Part shown: piece after piece, positions 1 to 5,149 of the stretch
Layout: each line of letters starts with the position of its first letter
Numbering within the stretch: position 1 is the stretch's first letter
NCBI GenBank assembly: GCA_012800145.1
Contig: JAAZJW010000355.1
Span: forward strand, 1-5,938
Direction: 5' to 3'
Length of the DNA stretch: 5,938 nucleotides
Origin: Clostridiales bacterium
GTDB taxonomy: Bacteria > Bacillota > Clostridia > Peptostreptococcales > Natronincolaceae
Position numbers and translations under genes: made by a program
The notes under the pieces: generated by a model
Databases searched by the model: none
Told to the model about the DNA's origin: nothing
What the model saw: only the letters and a program-made list of their open reading frames with translations

Positions 1-162
1 CATTTTATAGATACCACCTGTACCCATATGGGATGTGAACTTAAGTGGAACAGCGCCGAAAGAACTTGGGATTGCCCATGCCATGGTTCCAGATTCTCCC
101 CTACAGGGGAAGTGATAGACAGCCCCGCTTTTAAGCCCCTGGAAAAAATAGAGGCAGAATAA
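1..162 (+). CDS. C-terminal Rieske [2Fe-2S] domain of a larger protein, probably an FAD-dependent oxidoreductase (5' end outside window)
   Basis: The frame is open from base 1 and stops at TAA 160-162, giving the last 53 residues. It shows both Rieske boxes: CTHMGC (visible residues 7-12) and CPCHGS (25-30). By family knowledge C7, H9, C25 and H28 bind the 2Fe-2S cluster, and C12 and C27 form the disulfide of the high-potential type. The tail SPAFKPLEKIE matches the usual end of such domains. In Firmicutes this kind of Rieske end (for example YhfW-like proteins) normally follows a DAO-type FAD domain, so a soluble FAD/Rieske oxidoreductase is the best guess. The FAD part is not visible, and a bare ferredoxin-like Rieske protein cannot be excluded. 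The gene converges on clpE and ends 102 bp from the clpE stop. Confidence 0.88.
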   Translation, partial: HFIDTTCTHMGCELKWNSAERTWDCPCHGSRFSPTGEVIDSPAFKPLEKIEAE

Positions 163-185
163 TCTCAGGGCAGGACGGCCCTTCA

Positions 186-240
186 ACACAAAAGGGACCG
201 TCCCTTTGTGTCTTTAATAACGCAAAGGAACCGTCCCCCT
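186..240. repeat. REP-like palindrome plus a second half-copy (GGGACCGTCCC / GGAACCGTCCCC type)
   Basis: Bases 186-197 (ACACAAAAGGGA) pair with 201-211 (TCCCTTTGTGT) around a CCG loop, an 11-bp stem with one bulged A. A related unit, AAAGGAACCGTCCCCC, follows at 224-239, and GGACGG at 173-178 can pair alternatively with the CCGTCC at 198-203. The element fills the gap between two convergent genes, the usual place for REP sequences. It has no clean T-run, so a terminator role is possible but not shown. I know GGAACCGTCCCC-like sequences as recurrent intergenic motifs in clostridial genomes; the copy number here cannot be seen from one window. Confidence 0.65.
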
Positions 241-264
241 TACTATGCAATGCTCCATGGGAAA

Positions 265-2604
265 TTACCCCATTTCCCTGACTAACACGTTCTTCTTGTT
301 ACTCAATACAACCTCGCCGTCCTCTAAATCCACCTTTATATGATCTCCCGATACAAATCGTTTTCTAATATACTCTTCCGCAATTTCGTCTTCTATATAT
401 CGTTGTATTGTTCTTCTGAGAGGCCTTGCACCATACTTCTCATCATAACCCTTTTCCAATATAAAATCCTTAACCTCGTCAGAAACTGTGATGCTCATGT
501 CTTTTTCTCTGACATCTTGAATCACTTCCTTCAACATGAGATCCACAATTTGTCTGAGCTCCTTTTTAGATAATTTCGTGAATACAATAGTTTCATCGAC
601 CCTGTTCAAAAATTCAGGCCTAAATATTTCTTTTAATGCTTCTTTGGCCGTGCTTTCGAGAGCTTCATAACCTCTCTTGCCAAAACCTATGCCACTTGAT
701 TTTAACTGTGTACCGGCATTGGATGTCATAATCACTACGGTATTTTCAAAATGTACAGTTCTTCCCTGGCTGTCAGTTAATCTTCCATCCTCTAAAATCT
801 GGAGCAACATATTGAAAACGTCAGGATGTGCTTTCTCGATTTCATCCAGGAGTATAACCGAATAAGGCCTTCTTCTGACCTTTTCTGTTAATTGACCTCC
901 CTGATCATATCCTATATATCCCGGAGGTGCTCCTATTAATTTGGAAACTGTATGTTTTTCCATATATTCGGACATATCCAGACGAATCATGGCATCCTCG
1001 CTGCCAAACAGCTCTTCCGCTAAAGTCCTTACCAATTCCGTTTTGCCTACTCCGGTAGGCCCTATAAATATAAAGGATGCCGGTTTTTTTCTCTTTCTAA
1101 AACCTGAACGATTGCGTCTTATAGCTCTGGATAAACTCTTGATAGCCTCGTGCTGGCCTATCACTCTTTCGTGCAGATGATCCTCGAGATTCAGCAATCT
1201 TCCCGCTTCTTCCTTAGTAATTTTCCCTACGGGAACATTAGTCCAGGATTCGACTACAAAGGCTATATCCTCTACAGTGAGATGAGTACTGTCTACCTTT
1301 TCTTCTAGCTCCGCTATTTTATCTAAAATTTTACACTCATCTACCTTATATTGAGCAGCCCTTTCATAGTTACTGCTTTTGGAAACCTCATCTTTCCTTT
1401 CTTTTATGATTTGTAGCTCTTCTTTCAGATACTCAAGTTCTACAAGTCCGAGGTTTTTCAAATTTGCTCTTGAACCTGCCTCATCTATAACATCTATGGC
1501 TTTGTCAGGTAAATACCTGTCTGTAATATATCTTTCCGATAACCTGACAGCTGCATTTATTACCTCATCTGATATTTTAACCCTATGATAGTCCTCATAA
1601 TAGCCTTTAATTCCCCTCAAAATTTCAATGGTGTCTTCTACCGTGGGTTCTTCTATCATCACCGGTTGAAATCTTCTCTCCAGTGCTGAATCCTTCTCGA
1701 TGGGCCTTCTATATTCATCCAGTGTAGTTGCACCTATAACTTGGATTTCACCTTGGGCCAAAGCAGGTTTCAGAATGTTGGCGGCATTCATAACGCCACC
1801 GTGAACCTCTCCTGCACCCATAATGTTGTGGACCTCATCTATTACCAAAATTATATCCCCGTACCTCTGGGCTTCTTCTATAATAGCCTTCATCCTGCCT
1901 TCAAATTGCCCCCTGAATTGGGTTCCGGCTACAATAGCCGTCAGGTCCAACAGATAAATTTCAGAATTAAACAATTTCGCCGGGATCTGTCTTTCTACAA
2001 TACGAACAGCCAATCCTTCGGCAATAGCAGTTTTGCCTACACCCGGCTCCCCGATTAATATGGGGTTATTTTTAGACCTTCTGTTCAGGATTTGGACTAC
2101 TCTATCAATTTCCCTATTCCTGCCTATTATCCTATCTATCTCTCCGTTTTTAGCGCTGTTTGTTAAATTAATACCATAGGTATCCAAATATTTCTTTTTC
2201 CTGTTTTTTCTCATTTTTCTTCTTGTAAATTTTTCTCCTATATATTTCTCCCTATAGTCTTCATTTTCTTCTTCATAATTACCCTTTAACGTTTCTTCGG
2301 TATCCGAACCTTCTTCTTTTTCTTTCTTGAGGAAATTTAAAGAGTCTTTAAACAAGCCACCCAAGAAGTTGTCTTTTTTCATATCTTCAAGACTTATTTC
2401 CTCAAATGCATCATTCATCTGTTGGGAAAAAGCACTCATTTCCTCCTCGGTCATGCCTGTTTGCTCCATTAATTGATCTATTATGGGTAAACCCATCTTT
2501 TTTGCACACTCTATACATATGCCTTTCATTTCAGATTTTCCATTCTCCATTTTTGTAACAAAAATTACTGCTATATTTTTATTACATATAGAACATTTCT
2601 TCAT
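265..2604 (-). CDS. clpE: ClpE-like AAA+ unfoldase, ATP-binding subunit of Clp protease (779 aa)
   Basis: A cytosolic Hsp100 ATPase that unfolds proteins and should feed them to ClpP. A four-cysteine zinc finger lies at the N-terminus (C4-x2-C7, C30-x2-C33), replacing the Clp_N repeats of ClpC and defining the ClpE type. NBD1 has Walker A GEPGVGKT (185-192), Walker B VIDEVH (254-259) and ALERRF (307-312). A short middle domain with a UVR-like segment YERAAQYK spans about 385-445. NBD2 has GPTGVGKT (515-522), LLDEIEKAH (585-593) and NRVDE (667-671). IGF at 639-641 matches the ClpP-docking loop. The start is ATG 2604, preceded by AGAGGA; the frame stays open upstream to 2766, but that part has no homology-like features and contains the promoter. 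The protein is longer than B. subtilis ClpE (about 699 aa), mostly through a charged linker at about 75-140. No CtsR box or CIRCE element was found. ClpC is the alternative name. Confidence 0.93.
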   Translation of the reverse strand: MKKCSICNKNIAVIFVTKMENGKSEMKGICIECAKKMGLPIIDQLMEQTGMTEEEMSAFSQQMNDAFEEISLEDMKKDNFLGGLFKDSLNFLKKEKEEGSDTEETLKGNYEEENEDYREKYIGEKFTRRKMRKNRKKKYLDTYGINLTNSAKNGEIDRIIGRNREIDRVVQILNRRSKNNPILIGEPGVGKTAIAEGLAVRIVERQIPAKLFNSEIYLLDLTAIVAGTQFRGQFEGRMKAIIEEAQRYGDIILVIDEVHNIMGAGEVHGGVMNAANILKPALAQGEIQVIGATTLDEYRRPIEKDSALERRFQPVMIEEPTVEDTIEILRGIKGYYEDYHRVKISDEVINAAVRLSERYITDRYLPDKAIDVIDEAGSRANLKNLGLVELEYLKEELQIIKERKDEVSKSSNYERAAQYKVDECKILDKIAELEEKVDSTHLTVEDIAFVVESWTNVPVGKITKEEAGRLLNLEDHLHERVIGQHEAIKSLSRAIRRNRSGFRKRKKPASFIFIGPTGVGKTELVRTLAEELFGSEDAMIRLDMSEYMEKHTVSKLIGAPPGYIGYDQGGQLTEKVRRRPYSVILLDEIEKAHPDVFNMLLQILEDGRLTDSQGRTVHFENTVVIMTSNAGTQLKSSGIGFGKRGYEALESTAKEALKEIFRPEFLNRVDETIVFTKLSKKELRQIVDLMLKEVIQDVREKDMSITVSDEVKDFILEKGYDEKYGARPLRRTIQRYIEDEIAEEYIRKRFVSGDHIKVDLEDGEVVLSNKKNVLVREMG

Positions 2605-2644
2605 AGTCAATCCTCTCCATGTTTTCGTATGGCCTCTCGTTTCT

Positions 2645-2672
2645 ATTATATCACATCCCGGCAAGTAGTAAA
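2645..2672 (-). promoter_or_regulatory. Probable sigma-A promoter of clpE
   Basis: On the minus strand there is a perfect TATAAT (complement of 2645-2650) preceded by TGA, which makes an extended -10 (TGnTATAAT). A TTTACT -35 (complement of 2667-2672) lies 16 bp upstream. Transcription would start near 2637, leaving a leader of about 30 nt. The promoter lies between the terminator of the upstream operon and the clpE start, so clpE appears to be transcribed on its own. Confidence 0.68.
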
Positions 2673-2703
2673 TATTATATGTTCGGTATAGGTAAATGAT
2701 TTT

Positions 2704-2744
2704 AAAAACAGCAAAGACCCTATCGAAAATAAAGGGCCTGCTGT
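2704..2744 (-). terminator. Rho-independent terminator of the hydrolase / small membrane protein operon
   Basis: Read on the minus strand, ACAGCA (complement of 2739-2744) pairs with TGCTGT (complement of 2708-2713). An inner AGGG/CCCT stem is separated by a small internal loop, and the hairpin ends in TTTTT (complement of 2704-2708). It lies about 64 bp after the stop of the 61-residue gene. A second, weaker hairpin without a T-run lies between them (2758-2765 with 2772-2780). Confidence 0.7.
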
Positions 2745-2807
2745 GAATATCTCCTAAACCTTGCAATTCAATGCAAAGGTATGGATATTTCAGTTTCTGG
2801 ATATAAC

Positions 2808-2993
2808 TTATTTATCAATTTTCTTATTGATTTCGTCCAACATTTTCTTAATATTGCCCAATTTTGCATTTGTTTCCCTTAAATCCCTTGGTAATCTTAC
2901 AGCTAAATAAAAAATCATATATACTATCCCTACAATTACAGCTATATTTAAAAGTTGAAATACTACCGCGAAATTTGTCCCAAGCATCCTCAT
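2808..2993 (-). CDS. Small single-pass membrane protein with charged C-terminal helix, function unknown (61 aa)
   Basis: I do not recognise a named family. The protein starts MRMLGTNFAVVF, has one hydrophobic segment at about residues 9-32 (VVFQLLNIAVIVGIVYMIFY region), then a conserved-looking basic RLPRDLR turn and a charged amphipathic helix (about 38-61) that could form a short coiled coil. The layout suggests a membrane anchor with a cytoplasmic helix. The frame could begin at TTG 3011, but AAAGGAG sits 8 nt before ATG 2993, so the ATG is preferred. It lies downstream of the isochorismatase-family gene on the same strand with no terminator seen between them, and is followed by a clear terminator. 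Whether it works with the hydrolase is unknown. Confidence 0.7.
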   Translation of the reverse strand: MRMLGTNFAVVFQLLNIAVIVGIVYMIFYLAVRLPRDLRETNAKLGNIKKMLDEINKKIDK

Positions 2994-3001
2994 GTATTCA
3001 A

Positions 3002-3008
3002 CTCCTTT
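3002..3008 (-). promoter_or_regulatory. Ribosome binding site that fixes the start of the 61-aa membrane protein
   Basis: The minus strand reads AAAGGAG, 8 nt before ATG 2993. The alternative TTG at 3011 overlaps this site and has no ribosome binding site of its own nearby. Confidence 0.7.
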
Positions 3009-3026
3009 CAAAACAACATATTTTAG

Positions 3027-3137
3027 TTATTCATCTATAAAATCTTCAAGAATGTTTTTCACACTTCCGGCAAAGTCATCTGCCGCACCCCAATCAAAAT
3101 TAAAAAACAAACCTTTTCAAAAATCATATTTACTCAT
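3027..3137 (-). pseudogene. Small 36-codon reading frame interrupted by one in-frame TGA
   Basis: From ATG 3137 the minus strand reads MSKYDF, then TGA at 3119-3117, then KGLFFNFDWGAADDFAGSVK and NILEDFIDE before TAA at 3029-3027. The start has a GGTGAT ribosome-binding-like sequence (the 3' part of the AGGAGGTGAT consensus) 3 nt upstream. The second part has protein-like composition: aromatic and glycine residues, then an acidic amphipathic helix. The frame fits neatly between the hydrolase stop (22 bp away) and the ribosome binding site of the membrane protein. The simplest reading is a small protein gene with a recent nonsense mutation or a sequencing error. The alternative is that the second half is chance. 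No convincing SECIS element follows the TGA, only a CGGCA/TGCCG stem about 32 nt later. Confidence 0.4.
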
Positions 3138-3159
3138 TTTATCACCCACTGAATATAGC

Positions 3160-3708
3160 TTATTTTATCAATTTTGATATCTTTTTAAATAGAGGTGTAC
3201 CTGCTTCCTTTAATAAATCGAAACACACGGTTTCCGTACTGGTAATAACAGCTCCCATTGCATCCATTAAATCCAGGGCAATCTTATAGTTTTGTTTTGT
3301 TCGCGAACATATAGCATCAGCTACCACAAATACCTGATAACCATCAGCCAATAAGTCCCTTACTGTTTGAAATACACAAACATGGGCCTCCATACCGACT
3401 ATAACAACCTTTTTCCTTTCCAGCCGTTCAAGATCCGAGACTATTTGCTCAATATAACCTGAAAATACTATCTTTTCGTAAACTGAGTCCTTATCCAAGT
3501 TAGAATTCAACTTTTCAACCGTATCTCCTAACCCCTTGGGATATTGCTCCGTAGTCAAGATAGGAATTCCCAAATCCTTTGAAATTGTAATTAAAATATC
3601 AGTATTATCGATAACATTCTCACCATACTCCATTGCAGCAGATAAACGTTCCTGAATGTCAATTATCATCAAAACCGTATCCTCTTTGGTTAAGATAAAT
3701 TTATCCAT
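3160..3708 (-). CDS. Isochorismatase-family cysteine hydrolase (182 aa), substrate unknown
   Basis: A soluble alpha/beta hydrolase of the isochorismatase-like (cysteine hydrolase) superfamily. The expected triad is visible: D17 in LMIIDIQ, K79 in YEKIVFSGY, and nucleophile C111 in GMEAHVCVFQT. The TEQYPKGLG motif (53-61) is typical of the ISOC1/2-like branch of simple hydrolases rather than of true isochorismatases with a carrier domain. Length is normal for the family. The frame extends to a GTG at 3717, but GGGGGTG (3715-3721) acts well as a ribosome binding site 6 nt before ATG 3708, so that ATG is chosen. The family covers amidases, nicotinamidase-like enzymes and others, so the substrate cannot be assigned. 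It is the first gene of a probable minus-strand operon and lies directly behind the 11-bp repeat array. Confidence 0.88.
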   Translation of the reverse strand: MDKFILTKEDTVLMIIDIQERLSAAMEYGENVIDNTDILITISKDLGIPILTTEQYPKGLGDTVEKLNSNLDKDSVYEKIVFSGYIEQIVSDLERLERKKVVIVGMEAHVCVFQTVRDLLADGYQVFVVADAICSRTKQNYKIALDLMDAMGAVITSTETVCFDLLKEAGTPLFKKISKLIK

Positions 3709-3714
3709 TAAAAA

Positions 3715-3721
3715 CACCCCC
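3715..3721 (-). promoter_or_regulatory. Ribosome binding site of the isochorismatase-family gene
   Basis: The minus strand reads GGGGGTG, 6 nt before ATG 3708. It favours that ATG over the in-frame GTG at 3717, which is part of the site itself. It begins 2 bp from the end of the 11-bp repeat array. Confidence 0.65.
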
Positions 3722-3723
3722 TT

Positions 3724-3789
3724 TTTAACGATAGTTTAACGATGGTCTAACGATAGTTTAACAATGGTTTAACAATCGTTTAACACCAA
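3724..3789. promoter_or_regulatory. Tandem array of six 11-bp units, PhoP-box-like
   Basis: On the plus strand, five full units and one partial follow without gaps: TTTAACGATAG, TTTAACGATGG, TCTAACGATAG, TTTAACAATGG, TTTAACAATCG and TTTAACACCAA. Each carries a TTAAC(A/G)-like hexamer with 5-bp spacers (hexamer starts 3725, 3736, 3747, 3758, 3769, 3780); the third begins with C. B. subtilis PhoP binds direct repeats of TTAACA-like hexamers about 5 bp apart, so both the motif and the 11-bp spacing fit. The first two 11-mers match the next two at 20 of 22 positions, which suggests growth by duplication of a 22-bp block. The array lies between the weak promoter candidate and the ribosome binding site of the hydrolase gene. 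A neutral tandem repeat is the alternative. Confidence 0.55.
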
Positions 3790-3817
3790 TTAAATTTATG
3801 AATTTATAATACATCAA
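3789..3817 (-). promoter_or_regulatory. Weak promoter candidate for the isochorismatase-family operon
   Basis: On the minus strand TTGATG (complement of 3812-3817) is followed after 17 bp by TTTAAT (complement of 3789-3794). The match to sigma-A is moderate. If it is used, transcription would start just inside the 11-bp array, and the array would form most of the leader. The region is so AT-rich that other -10-like sequences exist, for example TATTAT nearby. Confidence 0.33.
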
Positions 3818-3993
3818 AATTTCAAACCGTGATGAAAATTGTAATATATAAATGTTTTAAACAAGTTAATGATACACAATCAAACTTACATGCATTATAC
3901 AGTAATAAGTATATTAAATAAAGCACTATGTTACAAATACCCAATTTATGAACACTTCTATCATATAGCCTATATTTCTTCTTCCATTTTGGG
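3818..3993. other. AT-rich divergent intergenic stretch with no gene recognised
   Basis: This is the middle of the 403-bp gap between the divergent hydrolase and radical SAM genes. It has frequent stops in all frames. The longest plausible reading, a 29-codon frame from ATG 3832, lacks a ribosome binding site. The only structure seen is an 8-bp inverted pair, ATACCCAA (3937-3944) and TTGGGTAT (3989-3996), 44 bp apart, whose right arm overlaps the -10 candidate of the radical SAM gene. No riboswitch or small RNA pattern was recognised. Confidence 0.5.
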
Positions 3994-3999
3994 TATAAT
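3994..3999 (+). promoter_or_regulatory. -10 element candidate for the radical SAM gene
   Basis: A perfect TATAAT lies at 3994-3999, but the -35 region (about 3971-3976, TATATT) is poor and there is no TGn extension. Transcription from here would carry both 29-bp direct repeats in a leader of about 105 nt. Confidence 0.38.
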
Positions 4000-4029
4000 T
4001 AATTTAATATGAAAACTGAAAGCCGGGTG

Positions 4030-4091
4030 AATGTGTCAAACGAAACGTCCCCCCGACAAGACAATGTGTCAAACGAAACGTCCCCCCGACA
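4030..4091. repeat. Two identical 29-bp direct repeats with GTGTC...GACA ends (REP-like)
   Basis: The 29-bp units at 4030-4058 and 4063-4091 are identical, spaced with a 33-bp period. Each runs AATGTGTCAAACGAAACG and then TCCCCCCGACA. Each unit has short inverted ends (GTGTC with GACA or GACAC), so it can fold into a weak hairpin. The pair is far more GC-rich than the surrounding DNA and ends only 9 bp before the first ATG of the radical SAM frame. Two copies do not make a CRISPR array: the 4-bp gap holds no spacer. Confidence 0.8.
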
Positions 4092-4105
4092 CACAATAAA
4101 TGATT

Positions 4106-4109
4106 GGAG
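4106..4109 (+). promoter_or_regulatory. Oddly placed ribosome binding site of the radical SAM gene
   Basis: GGAG sits inside the longest frame, after the ATG at 4100, and only 2 nt before the ATG at 4112. Its spacing (8 nt) is ideal for the ATT codon at 4118. No other Shine-Dalgarno sequence is visible, because the upstream DNA is repeat sequence. This makes the start uncertain among 4100, 4112 and 4118. Confidence 0.45.
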
Positions 4110-4111
4110 TG

Positions 4112-4993
4112 ATGTTTATTAAATATGAAGGTACAATCTATCGTCCTCCCAGCGAATTCGACAGCCTAATTATACAGGCCACCGTGGGCTGTCCCCACAA
4201 TAAATGTAAATTTTGTAATATGTACAAAGATAGAAAATTCAGAATAAAACCCTTGGAGGATATAATAAAGGATTTAAAAACGGGAAAAACACGGCACGGA
4301 AGAGAAGTTGAAAATATATTTTTCAGTGACGGCAATACAATTCTGATGAAAACAAAGGACTTATTAAAACTACTCCATTGTTGCAATGAACTTTTTCCGG
4401 AACTAAAGAGGATAACGATGTACGGTTCTGCTCAGTATATTATTTTGAAGGATCCAAACGAACTTATTAAACTAAAAGAAGCAGGATTGACCAGAATACA
4501 TTGCGGTATGGAATCAGGCGATGATAATGTTCTGAGATTCATGAATAAGGGTTTTACAAGAAAAGAAATGTTGGAAGCCGGAAAACTCATAAAAAAAGCC
4601 GATATTGAATTGAGTCTTTACTATATCGTCGGATTGGGCGGTGCCGGGTTATCTAAAAACCATGCAATCAACAGCGGAACCCTGATAAACAAAATAAATC
4701 CTGATTTTATCAGGCTCAGAACGCTCATACTATTTAAGGATGCTCCCTTATATGAATTATACAAAGAAAACAAATTTCAACTTTTGGGTCCACACAAAGC
4801 CCTGGAGGAAACTAAACTTTTTGTTGAGACCCTCAATAACATAGATAGCCATTTTTTCAGCGATCATATATCCAACTATTATAGAATCAATGGCAAATTT
4901 CCGGAAGATAAAAAAAGGATTATGGAAAGACTGGATTATGCATTATCATTGGACAGCTCAAATTTCAGGTCCCCCACATCCGGGACTCTCTAG
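4112..4993 (+). CDS. Radical SAM protein, Elp3/MiaB-like fold, function unknown (about 293 aa)
   Basis: An iron-sulfur enzyme expected to cleave S-adenosylmethionine to a 5'-deoxyadenosyl radical. The cluster motif is C27-PHNK-C32-KF-C35, that is CX4CX2C, one residue longer than the usual CX3CX2C. I recall the same GC-(S/P)-x-N-x-C-x-F-C pattern from a group of clostridial and deltaproteobacterial radical SAM proteins. FFSDGNT (70-76) and GMESGDD (132-138) fit the SAM-binding strands of the Elp3/MiaB superfamily. No B12-binding, TRAM, SPASM or extra cluster domain is visible; the C-terminus FRSPTSGTL looks like a native end. The N-terminus KYEGTIYRPPSE is characteristic of the group. Starts at 4100 and 4118 (ATT) are possible. 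The stop TAG shares its last base with the inverted-repeat element, and ftcD follows 156 bp later. Substrate unknown. Confidence 0.87.
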   Translation: MFIKYEGTIYRPPSEFDSLIIQATVGCPHNKCKFCNMYKDRKFRIKPLEDIIKDLKTGKTRHGREVENIFFSDGNTILMKTKDLLKLLHCCNELFPELKRITMYGSAQYIILKDPNELIKLKEAGLTRIHCGMESGDDNVLRFMNKGFTRKEMLEAGKLIKKADIELSLYYIVGLGGAGLSKNHAINSGTLINKINPDFIRLRTLILFKDAPLYELYKENKFQLLGPHKALEETKLFVETLNNIDSHFFSDHISNYYRINGKFPEDKKRIMERLDYALSLDSSNFRSPTSGTL

Positions 4994-5108
4994 GTGGTCA
5001 GTGAGGATAGGTTCCTGTGATCATCATAAAATCAAATAAAGTCAGAACAAACCGGTAATCAATGGTGGCGCTTATAGCGGTCATAGGAACCTATCCCCAC
5101 TGACCACC
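4993..5108. repeat. 116-bp inverted-repeat element with 28-bp arms (paired REP or MITE-like)
   Basis: The arms at 4993-5020 and 5081-5108 are inverted copies matching at 26 of 28 positions; one mismatch is a G-U pair in RNA. Each arm carries an inner palindrome around AGGTTCCT (right arm: ATAGGAACCTAT). The 60-bp centre holds a CGCT-TAT-AGCG hairpin (5069-5079). The left arm begins at the last base of the radical SAM stop codon. No open frame lies inside. It could be two REPs in opposite orientation (BIME-like) or a small non-autonomous insertion; no target-site duplication was clear. As RNA it would form a long hairpin between the two plus-strand genes and could affect read-through into ftcD or mRNA stability. 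Confidence 0.85.
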
Positions 5109-5135
5109 AAACAAGCATTTTAGAGAAATTAAAAT

Positions 5136-5142
5136 AAGGAGG
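5136..5142 (+). promoter_or_regulatory. Strong ribosome binding site that fixes the TTG start of ftcD
   Basis: AAGGAGG lies 7 nt before TTG 5150, and no in-frame ATG occurs until residue 68. Homology of the first residues (IIECIPNFSEGR) to the FtcD N-terminus confirms the TTG. Confidence 0.85.
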
Positions 5143-5149
5143 AAGTAAA

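Noticed and set aside
340..2668. Several plus-strand open frames of 60-105 codons opposite clpE
   Set aside because: They are antisense shadows of a strongly conserved coding sequence, without ribosome binding sites or domain motifs.
2605..2760. CtsR or CIRCE heat-shock operator upstream of clpE
   Set aside because: No tandem GGTCAAA heptads or TTAGCACTC inverted repeat could be found by reading both strands.
2605..2766. N-terminal extension of the clpE frame by 54 residues to 2766
   Set aside because: It contains the perfect TATAAT promoter and part of a terminator, lacks a ribosome binding site, and the zinc-finger homology begins at ATG 2604.
2758..2780. Second terminator after the small membrane protein gene
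   Set aside because: ACCTTGCA pairs with TGCAAAGGT with one bulge, but no T-run follows on either strand; the hairpin at 2704-2744 is the better terminator.
3068..3119. Selenocysteine insertion at the TGA of the small frame
   Set aside because: The only nearby stem (CGGCA/TGCCG) is short, has an 8-nt loop and is about 32 nt away; it does not look like a bacterial SECIS, and the protein has no redox motif.
3832..3921. 29-codon plus-strand frame in the divergent gap
   Set aside because: There is no ribosome binding site, AT-driven composition, and no recognisable motif.
4030..4091. Possible CRISPR remnant
   Set aside because: Only two repeats with a 4-bp gap are present, so there is no spacer, and no cas gene is seen.
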